Made by a program: the position numbers and the translations under genes. Under the pieces are notes generated by a model. It saw only the letters and a list, made by a program, of their open reading frames with translations, was not told where the DNA came from and searched no databases. This document shows, piece by piece, positions 28,101 to 36,843 of a stretch of 64,000 nucleotides of DNA. The number at the start of each line of letters is the position of its first letter. Position 1 is the stretch's first letter. Origin of the DNA: Blastococcus saxobsidens DD2 (GTDB lineage: Bacteria; Actinomycetota; Actinomycetes; Mycobacteriales; Geodermatophilaceae); NCBI RefSeq assembly GCF_000284015.1, contig NC_016943.1, positions 2,583,541 through 2,647,540 of the forward strand, written 5' to 3'.

Positions 28101-28175
28101 GGCTGGCTGACCGAGCTGTCCTCGGCGGAACTGCGGCAGCTGTTCACTCTCGGTGCCGAGGCGGTCGGCGAATGA
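25110..28175 (+). CDS. SNF2-family DEAD/DEAH helicase
   Basis: 1021 residues. The N-terminal ~500 residues correspond to the bacterial SNF2-helicase-associated domain. The ATPase core has ADDMGLGKTIQ (about 570), DEAQ box LALDEAQAIKN (about 670), LTGTPLENRLSELWSI, then FTQFTEFGD, LKAGGTGLNLTAANHVVHLD and FRIGQRR. ATG 25110 follows AAGGGGAA. Its stop overlaps the ATG of the SWIM gene (ATGA), so the two are coupled and probably act as one DNA- or chromatin-remodelling complex. Confidence 0.85.
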   Translation: MLVVHALWSPGRGPLMWGLDSDRAVKSTSQAVRSARAHPFAAAAEVLTEVHAGKPATAMLLLPSLRTAPLDSPELVRSTPRPSPQRPPALLPWVVPALLVDVADLAEASPRVRYGASVVHLRALATFADDLAARGRVLPSVDFETGQPAARWRPVVTGPDAVRMHGLIATMPPVARAEQEGPNGTAGQDPSRLVADALAVLVDRAVRESLARSASPLALLPARRGRRPRQAPAAEAWLSALTTADARFPADWPVSEADVAALAERLSAWDAVGAEATGPARALFRLTEPPVDPSGRDETALHPESWRLEFVLQSTTDPSLQVGAEQVWSAPAGLQRWIDRPQHLLLGELGRASSVYPDLGAALRAPEPSGWDLDVDAAHHFLTTGAELLDAAGFGVQLPAWWDRKRRIGLVASGQSTPADAAVVSGGMHREALADFRWSMAVGEDVLDEEEIAELVAAKAPLVRLRGRWIAVDPDRLRRGLEFLRRPRTTVSAADVLALAATHTDDLDLPLPLVDVHVTGWVGDVLAGTADRTLRPADPPATFTAQLRPYQRRGLSWLAFLSALGLGACLADDMGLGKTIQLLALEATDRAAPGAAAPTLLLCPMSLVGNWQREASRFAPELRVYAHHGPGRLHGEELTAQLAEVDLVVTTYGTAVRDVEELAAHNWHRLALDEAQAIKNSQATASRAVRRISARHRIALTGTPLENRLSELWSIMDVLNPGLLGAPERFRSRFAIPVERHGDDEAAQLLRRITRPYLLRRVKTDPTIIDDLPEKIEVVQDYRLTPEQASLYQTVVDDMMEKIEDSDGIERRGRVLAAMAKLKQVCNHPAQLLHDGSPVGNRSGKVTRLEEILTEILAEGDKVICFTQFTEFGDMLVPHLSARFDQEVLFLHGGVSRRRRDEMVARFQSADGPSVFLLSLKAGGTGLNLTAANHVVHLDRWWNPAVENQATDRAFRIGQRRTVQVRKFCCAGTLEERIDAMIQRKRALADLVVGDGEGWLTELSSAELRQLFTLGAEAVGE

Positions 28176-29014
28176 GCTACGACTGGTACCCGCCTTCGCG
28201 GCCGCGCCCGGTAGACGGCGGCGTGCGGGCCCGCAGCCGGCGCGGCCACATCGGGCAGCACTGGTGGTCGGCGCGGTTCATCGAAGGGCTGGAGTCGATC
28301 GGTGTGGGCGGCCGGCTCTCCCGTGGCAAGCGGTACGCCCGGGCGGGGCAGGTGGTCGAGCTGCGCATCGATGCCGGGGCCGCGGTCGCGCTCGTCCAGG
28401 GCAGCCGGGCCCGGCCGTACCGGGTGCGGGTCGGGGTCGTCGCCTTCGGCAAGAGGGAGTGGGCCGGCATCGAGCAGGCCCTCGCCGCCGACGCCTGGTA
28501 CACGGCGAAGCTGCTGGCCGGTGAAATGCCGCCGGACATCGAGGAGGTCTTCGCCGCCGCGGGGCTCGACCTGTTCCCGGCGGGGGTCCGCGACCTCGCC
28601 ATGGATTGCAGCTGCCCGGACAGCGAGGTCCCGTGCAAGCACCTCGCCGCCACCCTGTACCTGCTCGCCGAATCGTTCGATGACGATCCGTTCGCCGTCC
28701 TCGCGCTGCGCGGCCGGTCCCGGGACGAGCTCCTGGCGAACCTCGGTGCCCGCCGCGGCGGCACGGCAGCGGGCGCCGGCTCCGTCGAGGCGCCGGGTCC
28801 TCCCCCGCTGTCGGAGGTCCTGGATACCTTCTACACGGCACCGCGACCGCCGGCGGGCCCGTCGCCGGCCGCGGTCGCCATCGACAGTCTGCTGGACCAG
28901 GTACCCGCGGGCGGGATCGCTGTCCGCGGGCGGGACGTCGTCGAACTGCTCCGGCCCGCGTACCGGGCGTTGGGCGATCGCGCGGCAACCGCGCCTCCAC
29001 CCGCCGAACGGTGA
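28172..29014 (+). CDS. SWIM zinc-finger protein
   Basis: 280 residues. The SWIM motif CxCx(n)CxH is DCSCPDSEVPCKHLAA (about residues 150-165). An N-terminal SRRGHIGQHWWSARFIEGLES is typical of SWIM proteins encoded next to SNF2 helicases. The C-terminal ~100 residues are Pro/Ala-rich. Translational coupling to the upstream SNF2 gene (ATGA overlap) suggests a DNA-binding partner. Confidence 0.82.
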   Translation: MSYDWYPPSRPRPVDGGVRARSRRGHIGQHWWSARFIEGLESIGVGGRLSRGKRYARAGQVVELRIDAGAAVALVQGSRARPYRVRVGVVAFGKREWAGIEQALAADAWYTAKLLAGEMPPDIEEVFAAAGLDLFPAGVRDLAMDCSCPDSEVPCKHLAATLYLLAESFDDDPFAVLALRGRSRDELLANLGARRGGTAAGAGSVEAPGPPPLSEVLDTFYTAPRPPAGPSPAAVAIDSLLDQVPAGGIAVRGRDVVELLRPAYRALGDRAATAPPPAER

Positions 29015-29084
29015 TCCTCGATGCTGAGACGGTTCACGTCTTCGGGCCGCTGTCGGCGGACAGATGCGCGGAGGTATGCACGCT

Positions 29085-30131
29085 GTGGGGACGTCGATCG
29101 AGCAGCGGGTCGCCCGGGCGGCCGAGGCCGCGTTGCAGGACCACGACTACGTGGCCGCCGTCGACGTGCTCATCGGCATGGGCTGGCTGCAGCCGGTGCA
29201 CCGCGATCAGTGGCGGCAGGGTCGGGTGCCCTACCTCGAGCGGGTGGTGCAGGCCGGCTTGGGCAAGACCTCGACGGCGATGCGGGCGTTGCCGCGCTGG
29301 GCCCGCGAACAGGGACTGCAGCCGAGCGAGACCGCCTACCTCGCCCGAACCCGCGACCGCAGAACGCTGCGGTTCTCCGCCAGCGGTGACCCGTCCATCG
29401 AGCGGGCCTACCGCACGCACTGGGTTTCCACGGCCCTGTCGGAGGCCAAGCGCACTCGCGTCACCGAGCAGGCCAGCCGGCCGCCGGACCTCGTCGTCGT
29501 CTCGCCGCTGAAGGACTGGACGTGCGCGACGTGTGGCGGGACCGGGGAGTTGCTGCTGATGGCGGACGACGCACCGCTGTGCCTGGTTTGCGCCGGCCTC
29601 GACCACCTGGCCTACCTGCCCGCCGGCGATGCCACCCTGACCCGCCGCGCGAGGAAGGCCAGCCGCCTGTCGGCGGTGGTGGTCCGCTTCAGCAGGTCCC
29701 GGCAGCGCTACGAGGGCCAGGGGATCCTCGTCGACGAGCAGGCGTTGGCCGAGGCCGAGTCATCGTGCCTGGCCGATGCAGAGGCGCGCGCCCGCCGGCG
29801 TGCCCGCGATGAGCAGCGACGGCGCGAAGCGGACAGCGAGCTCGCCGAGCAATTGGCCGAGGAGATCAGGCGCCTGTTTCCGCGATGCCCGCCGGAGCGC
29901 GCCGCCGCGATCGCCGCCCACACCGCGGCACGGTGCAGCGGGCGAATCGGCCGCACCGCCGCGGGCCAGCGCCTGGACGAGCAGGCGGTCGAGTTGGCGG
30001 TCGTGGCCGCCGTTCGCCACCACGACACCGACTACGACGCGCTGCTCATGGCCGGCGTGCCGCGCAACGAGGCCCGCGAGCGCATCCACGGAGACCTTGC
30101 CGCTGCCCTCGACCGCTGGCGCAGGCACTGA
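29085..30131 (+). CDS. DUF2293 domain protein
   Basis: 348 residues. The N-terminal VAAVDVLIGMGWLQPVHRDQWRQGRVPYLERVVQ is the conserved signature of this actinobacterial family. A CxxC..CxxC pair (CATCGG and CLVCAG) likely binds zinc. The C-terminal VVAAVRHHDTDYDALLMAGVPRNEARERI is DUF2293. Start GTG 29085 lies 9 bases after GGAGGT. Function unknown; the position suggests co-expression with the SNF2/SWIM pair. Confidence 0.75.
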   Translation: MGTSIEQRVARAAEAALQDHDYVAAVDVLIGMGWLQPVHRDQWRQGRVPYLERVVQAGLGKTSTAMRALPRWAREQGLQPSETAYLARTRDRRTLRFSASGDPSIERAYRTHWVSTALSEAKRTRVTEQASRPPDLVVVSPLKDWTCATCGGTGELLLMADDAPLCLVCAGLDHLAYLPAGDATLTRRARKASRLSAVVVRFSRSRQRYEGQGILVDEQALAEAESSCLADAEARARRRARDEQRRREADSELAEQLAEEIRRLFPRCPPERAAAIAAHTAARCSGRIGRTAAGQRLDEQAVELAVVAAVRHHDTDYDALLMAGVPRNEARERIHGDLAAALDRWRRH

Positions 30132-30290
30132 GGAGAGGCAGGCGGACACCGGCGTCCGGCGGGAACGTGATGCCGGCGAGGCTCGCCTTCGAGACCTTCG
30201 CGGCATCATGCGGCCCGGTAGCGTCTTGGTCCGCACTCCGCTGAGAGCAAGAAGCAGCAGGCGACACCGGAGAGTGTCACGGCGGCAGCT

Positions 30291-30341
30291 GTGTGCGTAT
30301 GTAGCGTGTCGCCCCTCGGACACCAGCTCATGCACCCGTGG
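30291..30341 (+). repeat. att-like repeat copy 5 (complete)
   Basis: GTGTGCGTATGTAGC, GTGTCGCCCCTCGGACACCA, then GCTCATGCACCCGTGGG. The left part is identical to copy 2; the right arm is slightly diverged. An intact VapBC pair begins just to its right. Confidence 0.8.
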
Positions 30342-30349
30342 GAGTGCGC

Positions 30350-30772
30350 CTACACGGACCCTCGTGGCACAACCCATCGGTGTTCGAAGTCGAGCACTTC
30401 GGCGGCGATCTCGAAGTCGCTGTCGTAGTGCAGGACCATCGACCCGTGCTCGCCCGCGAGCACTGCGGTCAGCAGATCGGCGATGCCCACCGCCCGGTGG
30501 CGCCCGGTCAGAGCCAATGAGCGCTGCGCGTCGAAGGCGCGCTGCCAGTGGACGTCGTCGGTCGGCAGGTACTCGTACGCGTCGCGGCGGTCGGAGCGCA
30601 CCTGCTCGTACTCCGCCGGACCGCGGGCGCTGTAGAGCGCCTCGGCATCGAGGGTGGCGCAGGTCGCCACGAGGCCACCGATGATGAGGGGCTCCAGCCG
30701 ATCCGCTACGGCCGGCAGCCGCATCCTGGCCGCGGCGCTCGTGTCGATGAGGAACCGCGCGATCACCGCCAC
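30350..30772 (-). CDS. vapC: VapC-type PIN ribonuclease toxin
   Basis: 140 residues starting VAVIARFLIDTSAAAR. Active-site acids: Asp in FLIDTSA, Glu in LDAEALY, Asp in GIADLLTAV, and Asp pair in HYDSDFE. GTG 30772 overlaps the end of the antitoxin gene by 10 bases. It is the intact relative of the remnants at 18475 and 35160, which show that this toxin type has been acquired or duplicated several times in the region. Confidence 0.85.
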   Translation of the reverse strand: MAVIARFLIDTSAAARMRLPAVADRLEPLIIGGLVATCATLDAEALYSARGPAEYEQVRSDRRDAYEYLPTDDVHWQRAFDAQRSLALTGRHRAVGIADLLTAVLAGEHGSMVLHYDSDFEIAAEVLDFEHRWVVPRGSV

Positions 30773-30969
30773 ACGTCAGCCCGCTGACCGGGGTCTGCCA
30801 GCGTCTCCACACCACCCTCACGCAGCCAGGCGACCTGCCGCGCACGGGCGGCCGCGCTCGCCGCCTGGCGCAGGGCGGCGCGGACCGTATCCGACACTCC
30901 GGTCGTGTTCAGCTCCCGTTGAGCCAGCGCCAGCAAATCGTCGTCGAGGTCGATCAAGCGCTTCGTCAT
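30763..30969 (-). CDS. vapB: VapB-type antitoxin
   Basis: 68 residues. TKRLIDLDDDLLALAQRELNTTGVSDTVRAALRQA is a typical VapB/DUF2191 ribbon-helix-helix N-terminus, followed by an acidic toxin-binding tail (LREGGVETLADPGQ). ATG 30969 has GAGAGGAC upstream. It precedes and overlaps the toxin. Confidence 0.82.
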   Translation of the reverse strand: MTKRLIDLDDDLLALAQRELNTTGVSDTVRAALRQAASAAARARQVAWLREGGVETLADPGQRADVWR

Positions 30970-30985
30970 CAGCCAAGTCCTCTCC

Positions 30986-31017
30986 GCGTATATACCGATC
31001 TATAGCAATATATATGC
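30986..31017 (-). promoter_or_regulatory. AT-rich inverted repeat operator of vapBC
   Basis: GCGTATATA (30986-30994) and TATATATGC (31009-31017) form an 8-of-9 inverted repeat in an unusually AT-rich 40-bp patch just upstream of vapB; it likely contains the promoter and the VapBC binding site. Confidence 0.55.
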
Positions 31018-31070
31018 AGCGGCAGTGCCGCACAATCAATCGAATACCAGCCGTCCTCAGGCTCGAAGCC

Positions 31071-31104
31071 GTGTGCCTATGTAGCGTGTCCGCCCTCGGA
31101 CACG
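31071..31104 (+). repeat. att-like repeat copy 6, followed by a terminator
   Basis: GTGTGCCTATGTAGC then GTGTCCGCCCTCGGACAC, here a perfect 7-bp stem with a 4-base loop. The right arm (GCACACC) is absent; instead a terminator-like hairpin follows, as expected downstream of an intact tRNA gene. Confidence 0.7.
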
Positions 31105-31108
31105 GAAC

Positions 31109-31138
31109 GGAAGCCCACGGTGGGACCCGTGGGGCTTC
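31109..31138. terminator. hairpin terminator after repeat copy 6
   Basis: GGAAGCCCACGG pairs with CCCGTGGGGCTTCC with one bulge, around a short loop. It probably ended transcription of the ancestral tRNA-proximal sequence or of a neighbouring unit. Confidence 0.55.
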
Positions 31139-31170
31139 CGTCGTTCCGGGGAACGGCGTCGCTCCCGTCG

Positions 31171-31535
31171 TCACGACGGCGGAGCCGTCTCGTCGGAGTA
31201 CACGTCGATTCGGCCTGCGCGCCGACGGGTGTCACGCCCACGCTGGTGCAGCCGAGTCAGCGCATCCACTCGGCGACGGTCTGTACAGCCTCGTGCGGCG
31301 TGCGAATCAGCCGGGGCGCCGCGGCGGGGCCGCGCACCTGCTGCGGCTCCGCTGCATCGGAGCCGGTCAGGCAGGCGACGATCTGGTCCGACACCTGCAG
31401 GGGCAGGGACTGCGGCGTATCGGGCGGCAGGTGGTTCTCGGCGCATCGGGACCCGTCTCGCTCGAAGGCTCCTATCCGGTTCGAGCGGCTGACCGCCGCT
31501 ATGCCACGCTCGAAGTGCCGTCCTACCGGGACCAT
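31171..31535 (-). pseudogene. remnant of an Mrr-like restriction endonuclease
   Basis: From 31535 the frame reads ..APRLIRTPHEAVQTVAEWMR, then a TGA where Trp would be expected, then LGCTSVGVTPVGA in the same frame. A one-base shift gives AGRIDVYSDETAPPS. The string EWMR-W-LGxxxVxVTPxGADxGIDVxS is the pattern at the start of Mrr-like nuclease domains in actinobacteria. A nonsense change, a frameshift and loss of the downstream catalytic part make it non-functional. The identification is from pattern memory only. Confidence 0.35.
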
Positions 31536-31611
31536 GTCGTGCCGCGCTTTTCACCTCACTCCCGGCGGAGACCACCCGGCCGTCGAACGAACCAGCTGAG
31601 AGGGACACCTG

Positions 31612-32907
<1,296 letters not shown>

Positions 32908-33132
32908 GCACAGGCCCGCGAGCGGAGCGCCACGGGCACGCGGACCACGGCGTCGCGGTGGCCACCTACCAGCACGCGTTCCCGGCAGGGGCGTCGATGC
33001 TGCCGAGCGGTCCAGCCGACCGCTCGGCATGGATGGCCGGTAGACGGCTACCGAGTTCGTCGTCTCCGACGCTCAGTCGCAGCGTCGCGGCCGGACGGGT
33101 CGGCAGACGCTTCCGATGGACGTCTCTCGAGC

Positions 33133-33184
33133 CCACCGACGAAAGGGCCCGGTCACCGTGGTGGCCGGGCCCTTTCGTCGGTGG
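33133..33184. terminator. 20-bp perfect hairpin (bidirectional terminator)
   Basis: Perfect 20-bp inverted repeat (33133-33152 with 33165-33184) around a 12-base loop. The AAAGGGCCC/GGGCCCTTT core gives a T-run in both directions. It is about 225 bp past the acyl-CoA dehydrogenase stop. Confidence 0.7.
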
Positions 33185-33262
33185 TAAGGGGGACTGCGCC
33201 GGCCCGCCGTTTGCGGCGCAGCGGCGGCGTGCGGGGGTTCTTCTGTCTCTGGTGGCGGCGCC

Positions 33263-33470
33263 TCACAGGCCGAGAGCGGCACGCAGCCGGTCGGGATTCA
33301 TCTACCTCGCGCCGACTCGGGTCTGCCGCCGCCCGCCGTGGCGTGACACCGGAGAGCGCCGGGATCGACTCGTCCAGCCACGCCTGCTCGTGCTGGCGGA
33401 TGAACTCCTCGAGCGCATCCGCGAGGCGGGGCTCGGCCGGACCGGGCGACGTGGTCGACCTGCGTGTCGT
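33263..33470 (-). pseudogene. 3'-end fragment of a SEC-C protein gene
   Basis: RLADALEEFIRQHEQAWLDE, then SIPALSGVTPRRAAADPSRR matches the C-terminus of the protein at 22377-24947 almost residue for residue, then after a small deletion and frameshift MNPDRLRAALGL-stop matches its final MGPDRLRAALSL. Only the last ~60 residues remain. The fragment lies just left of repeat copy 7. Confidence 0.75.
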
Positions 33471-33569
33471 TGCGGAGTTCGACGACCAGAGCATCCCCCT
33501 GCACTGAAGCGCGCACATCACAGCCCTGCTCGCACTCAGCCGCACGGTCATCGCGGACCGGGTGCAACC

Positions 33570-33605
33570 GTGTGCGCATGTAGCGAGTCGTCCCTCGGAC
33601 ACCGA
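33570..33605 (+). repeat. att-like repeat copy 7, followed by a terminator
   Basis: GTGTGCGCATGTAGC, GAGTCGTCCCTCGGACACC, then GAGTTGAACCCCC. Same orientation as tRNA-Leu. The right arm is replaced by a tRNA-style terminator, making this the likely right-hand boundary of the region. Confidence 0.75.
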
Positions 33606-33608
33606 GTT

Positions 33609-33640
33609 GAACCCCCACGGCCACTGGCCGATGGGGGTTC
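33609..33640 (+). terminator. terminator hairpin after repeat copy 7
   Basis: GAACCCCCA pairs with TGGGGGTTC around a GGCC-containing loop, followed by a TGCTGTTT tract. It is typical of sequence directly downstream of a tRNA gene. Confidence 0.65.
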
Positions 33641-33942
33641 TGCTGTTTCTGCGTCGCGACGTCAGGCGTAGTCACCGTCTCCCTGCCGGGGCCGACCAAG
33701 GCCCGCGCCGGACTCGCCACCGGTCATGCCGCTGGGCGCCCGCGGGTGGTCGACGGCCGGGGAGGGACGGCCACATCCTGCGGAGGCCCCCTCGACGGGC
33801 TCGTGAACCACGGCGGGCATGACGTCGAAGCCGGGCAGTCGTAGGGAGAACACCGGATGTCCCAGTCGGGCCCTGTCCCTAGCGTGCGAGATGCGTTCAC
33901 ACAGGAGCCGCGAACGCCACCACGAGCGGACAGGAGAAGGCC
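33641..33942. other. non-coding stretch before the DsrE gene
   Basis: I see no supported gene. A TAGCGT -10-like box near 33878 may belong to the promoter of the DsrE-cupin/LuxR pair. Confidence 0.4.
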
Positions 33943-34308
33943 ATGAGCGGAAAAGCCGTGATAAGCCTGAGCACCGGACTGGAGGACAGCGAGAAGGTGA
34001 CGGTCGCGTTCCTGGTCGCGGTCGGGGCCGCCGAGTCGGGGCGGCCGACCCTGATGTTCCTCACCAAGGAGGCCGTTCGACTCGCCGTCGACGGTGTCGC
34101 AGTCGCCGTTGCCTGTGACGGCTGCCCGTCGCTGACGGACCTCATGAAGCGTTACGAGGTTGCCGGCGGCCGGTACTACGTGTGCCCGATCTGCCTCAAC
34201 GCCAAGCGGCTCGACCAGGCGACCCTCATCGGCGCCGCCGAGGTTCAGGGAACGGTGCCCATGTGGGCATGGATTGGCGACGAGGGCGCCACGACCTTCA
34301 GCTACTGA
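33943..34308 (+). CDS. DsrE-family protein
   Basis: 121 residues with the DsrE/DsrF-like fold pattern: KVTVAFLVAVGAAESGRPTLMFLTKEAVRLA near the N-terminus, VACDGCPS, a CPICLN pair and a final WAWIGDEGATTFSY. Similar proteins handle sulfur relay or reactive sulfur species, and the Cys residues suit that. ATG 33943 has AGGAGAAGG. It is followed after 41 bp by a LuxR-type regulator, probably in the same operon. Confidence 0.72.
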   Translation: MSGKAVISLSTGLEDSEKVTVAFLVAVGAAESGRPTLMFLTKEAVRLAVDGVAVAVACDGCPSLTDLMKRYEVAGGRYYVCPICLNAKRLDQATLIGAAEVQGTVPMWAWIGDEGATTFSY

Positions 34309-34349
34309 GCGGCTACTGGGCCGCGCGGCACACGGTGAGGGGGCGTGCG

Positions 34350-35150
34350 GTGGCAGCAAGGCGGGGACCCGTCTTCGCTGCCACCTACCTCGCCAGCCAC
34401 GATGGCTCTGTGCGGCAAGTCGATGTCCGTCCCCTCGATCCCGGCACGCCGGACCGGACACGTCTCGTCGGGCGTACCGCCCTGACCGACGTGGCATTCG
34501 GCGAGACGACGATCACCCGTGAGGTGATGCAACCCGGCTGGCGGTGGTCGGACGACGTCAAGCCCGTGGTCGGCACCGACCTCTGCCAAGCCGGCCACAG
34601 GCTCTACATCGTGTCCGGACGGATGCAGGTCGTGATGGAGGACGCCGACCTGAAGCTCGGCGAGGGCGATGCCGTCGTGATCCCCCCAGGCCACGACGCC
34701 TGGACCGTGGGCGACGACCCGTGTGCACTCGTGGACTTCTCCGGTGACTACAGCCACCTCATCGCCGCCGGTGATGCCTACCGCCGGATGGCCGAACCGG
34801 CACGACCGTCCCGCGGTCACCGCGGTATCCGTACGGACGCCGTCGCGGAACTGCGGGCCGACGCCCGCGCCGGTCGGCTCGACGGTGCGGCCGTGGAGAT
34901 CGTCCTGAGCGCGGTCAGCCGGAGATCGAGACGGCTCTCCGGACCGGCGGGCCTGACTCCGCGGGAGACCGAAGTGCTGGTGCTGATCGCCACAGGAGCG
35001 TCCGCCAAGCAGGTGGCTCGCATGCTTGGCATCACGCCCAAGACCGCAGCGACGCACATCGAACGCATCTACGCCAAGATCGCCGTCACCAGCCGTGCTG
35101 CGGCGACACGCTTCGCCATCCACCACGGCCTGATTGATCCCGTGTGCTGA
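34350..35150 (+). CDS. cupin plus LuxR-type HTH regulator
   Basis: 266 residues. The N-terminal half is a cupin-like barrel (PGWRWSDDVKPVVG, HRLYIVSGRMQVVMED, GEGDAVVIPPGHDAWTVGDDP). The C-terminus is a LuxR/GerE HTH (LTPRETEVLVLIATGASAKQVARMLGITPKTAATHIERIYAKI). GTG 34350 follows AGGGGG. It probably senses a small ligand through the cupin and controls the adjacent DsrE gene. This domain pairing is uncommon but not unique. Confidence 0.75.
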   Translation: MAARRGPVFAATYLASHDGSVRQVDVRPLDPGTPDRTRLVGRTALTDVAFGETTITREVMQPGWRWSDDVKPVVGTDLCQAGHRLYIVSGRMQVVMEDADLKLGEGDAVVIPPGHDAWTVGDDPCALVDFSGDYSHLIAAGDAYRRMAEPARPSRGHRGIRTDAVAELRADARAGRLDGAAVEIVLSAVSRRSRRLSGPAGLTPRETEVLVLIATGASAKQVARMLGITPKTAATHIERIYAKIAVTSRAAATRFAIHHGLIDPVC

Positions 35151-35159
35151 GAATCTCGC

Positions 35160-35330
35160 TCCAGGGTTTGCGCATCCAGTCGACGTCGCTGTCGTAGTGG
35201 AGAACCGTCATCCGCGCTCAGCCGCAGGACCACGCTCCACAGATCGGCGATGCCTACTGCTCGACGGTGGCCGGCCGGGCCGGGGCGCGCTGGACGTCGA
35301 TACGCGGCGACCGGTGACCGTCGTCGGTGG
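35160..35330 (-). pseudogene. second decayed VapC-like remnant
   Basis: GHRRAVGIADLWSVVLRLSADDG in one frame and VLHYDSDVDWM in another correspond to the C-terminal part of the VapC at 30350-30772 (GRHRAVGIADLLTAVLA..MVLHYDSDFE). The middle is deleted and shifted and no start or full domain remains. Confidence 0.6.
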
Positions 35331-35430
35331 CTCGTAGCAATGTTCGTCGCGACGCCCTGCTCGCGCTCCGCCGACGACAGCGCGTCCCCCTCCAGGGAAC
35401 GTCGGAAGCCTCAAGGAACCCGCGAAACCG

Positions 35431-36339
35431 TCACGCGCGCGTCGTCAGGCCCTCCCGCAGCTCGTCCATGGCCTGCGCGAGGCTCACCCGCGGCGCCCAA
35501 CCCCACCCGCTCGCCCGGTCGGTGAGCAACTGCCCGGTCCAGACCGGCTCGTCGGTCCACTCGGGCACGACACCCAGCGCGTCGGCCACCGTGCCGAAGT
35601 AGTTCCGCCACGTCGCCGGCTCGCCCGCGACGATGACCGGAGTCGTGCCACCGGCCACGGGGCCTCGCTCCGCGTCGCCGGCGGTCGCGACGGCGCCCGT
35701 GGCGACGTCCGCGATCAAGGCCGCCAGGTCGTCGACGTGCACCCAGGCCCAGGTCTTCGCCGGGTTCACCCGGCGCTCACCGTTCCGGATCTCCTGCGGT
35801 CGCAGCGTGTTCCAGACCGAGGTGTCGCCGGCGCCCATGATCGCCGGCGGGCGGACCAGCACGGTCGTGAGCCCGCCGACCTGCGCAAGCGCGGCGTCGG
35901 TGGCGTTCTTGGTGTCGGGGTAGTCACCGCTGCCCTCGGGCAGGAGGGCGCCGTCCTCGGCCACGTCCCCGACACCGGCCGAGCGGTCGTAGACCCCGGC
36001 CGTGGACACGTGCACGAGCCGGGCGACGCCGGCGTCCCGGGCAGCCCGAGCGAGGACCGGCGTGCCCTCCACGCCCACCCGGTGCTGGACCTCTCGGGAC
36101 GAGCCCATCGGGTGGACCGTCGTGACGACCGCGTCGGCGCCCTGCGTCACCGCCCGGGCGAGGCCCTCGTCGGCGAAGTCGCCGACGTGCTCGGTGACTC
36201 CGTCGAGCGCGGGCGCGCTGGCGGCACGGCGGACGACGGCGCGCACCTGCGCCGACCGCTCGACGAGCGCCCGGCACACCGCGGTGCCCACCAACCCGTT
36301 CGCACCGGTCACCACGACGACAGGAGAGGACCTGACCAT
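35431..36339 (-). CDS. NAD(P)-dependent epimerase/dehydratase-like protein
   Basis: 302 residues. Extended-SDR motif VVVTGANGLVGTAV at the N-terminus, VHVSTAGVYD (catalytic Ser region), GDYPDTKNATD in the place of YxxxK (Tyr-Pro-Asp-Thr-Lys), and VHVDDLAALI. ATG 36339 (MVRSSPVVVVTG) is preferred over a start 8 codons earlier. It probably acts as a nucleoside-sugar or hydroxysteroid-type dehydrogenase, with unknown substrate. Confidence 0.8.
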   Translation of the reverse strand: MVRSSPVVVVTGANGLVGTAVCRALVERSAQVRAVVRRAASAPALDGVTEHVGDFADEGLARAVTQGADAVVTTVHPMGSSREVQHRVGVEGTPVLARAARDAGVARLVHVSTAGVYDRSAGVGDVAEDGALLPEGSGDYPDTKNATDAALAQVGGLTTVLVRPPAIMGAGDTSVWNTLRPQEIRNGERRVNPAKTWAWVHVDDLAALIADVATGAVATAGDAERGPVAGGTTPVIVAGEPATWRNYFGTVADALGVVPEWTDEPVWTGQLLTDRASGWGWAPRVSLAQAMDELREGLTTRA

Positions 36340-36524
36340 GCCGCCCACCCTGCCAGCGACCACACGACGGCGCCCACTGCGCGGTACGGCGCAGCGCCTC
36401 CCGCGAGAAGCGCGCTACGCCCCCGTGCCGGAGGCTTTCTCGACGAAGGTCGCCCCGGACGAGTAGCAGGCGGATCCCCTACGGACTCCTTCACCATGAT
36501 CGGCTCACCCGACCACGATCGCGG

Positions 36525-36745
36525 TCATGACGACGTGCCGCGGTCAAGGCTCACTTCAGCCAGGTCATGGACGAGGTCTCCGGCACCCATGAGCGGGTGA
36601 CGATCACCAAGCACGGCAGCCCGGTGGCCGTACTCCTCGCTGCCGAGGACCACGAACGACGACGTGATCCTCGGCATCCGGGGACCACCCGGTCCGCCGC
36701 GAGGACCATCGCCCCTGTCCCGCCGACGGCACGAGGGGCACAGTG
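36525..36745 (+). pseudogene. Phd/YefM antitoxin remnant
   Basis: KAHFSQVMDEVSGTHERVTI, then TKHGSPVAVLLAAEDHE is the well-conserved Phd/YefM N-terminal domain. The ATG at 36526 is in a different frame, apparently because of a small deletion, and the C-terminal toxin-binding part is scrambled. No RelE/YoeB-type toxin gene is present beside it. Confidence 0.65.
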
Positions 36746-36843
36746 ATGCCTCGCCGGGGACGCCGACCGGGCGGCGGGTGGACGCGGGGAGCTCCCCGCG
36801 GGGGCCGCCGTCCCGGCACCGCACCACGGTGGAGGGGGCACCC

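Noticed and set aside
33662..33853. 63-codon minus-strand open frame before the DsrE gene
   Set aside because: No ribosome site, low-complexity Gly/Pro content and no recognisable family.
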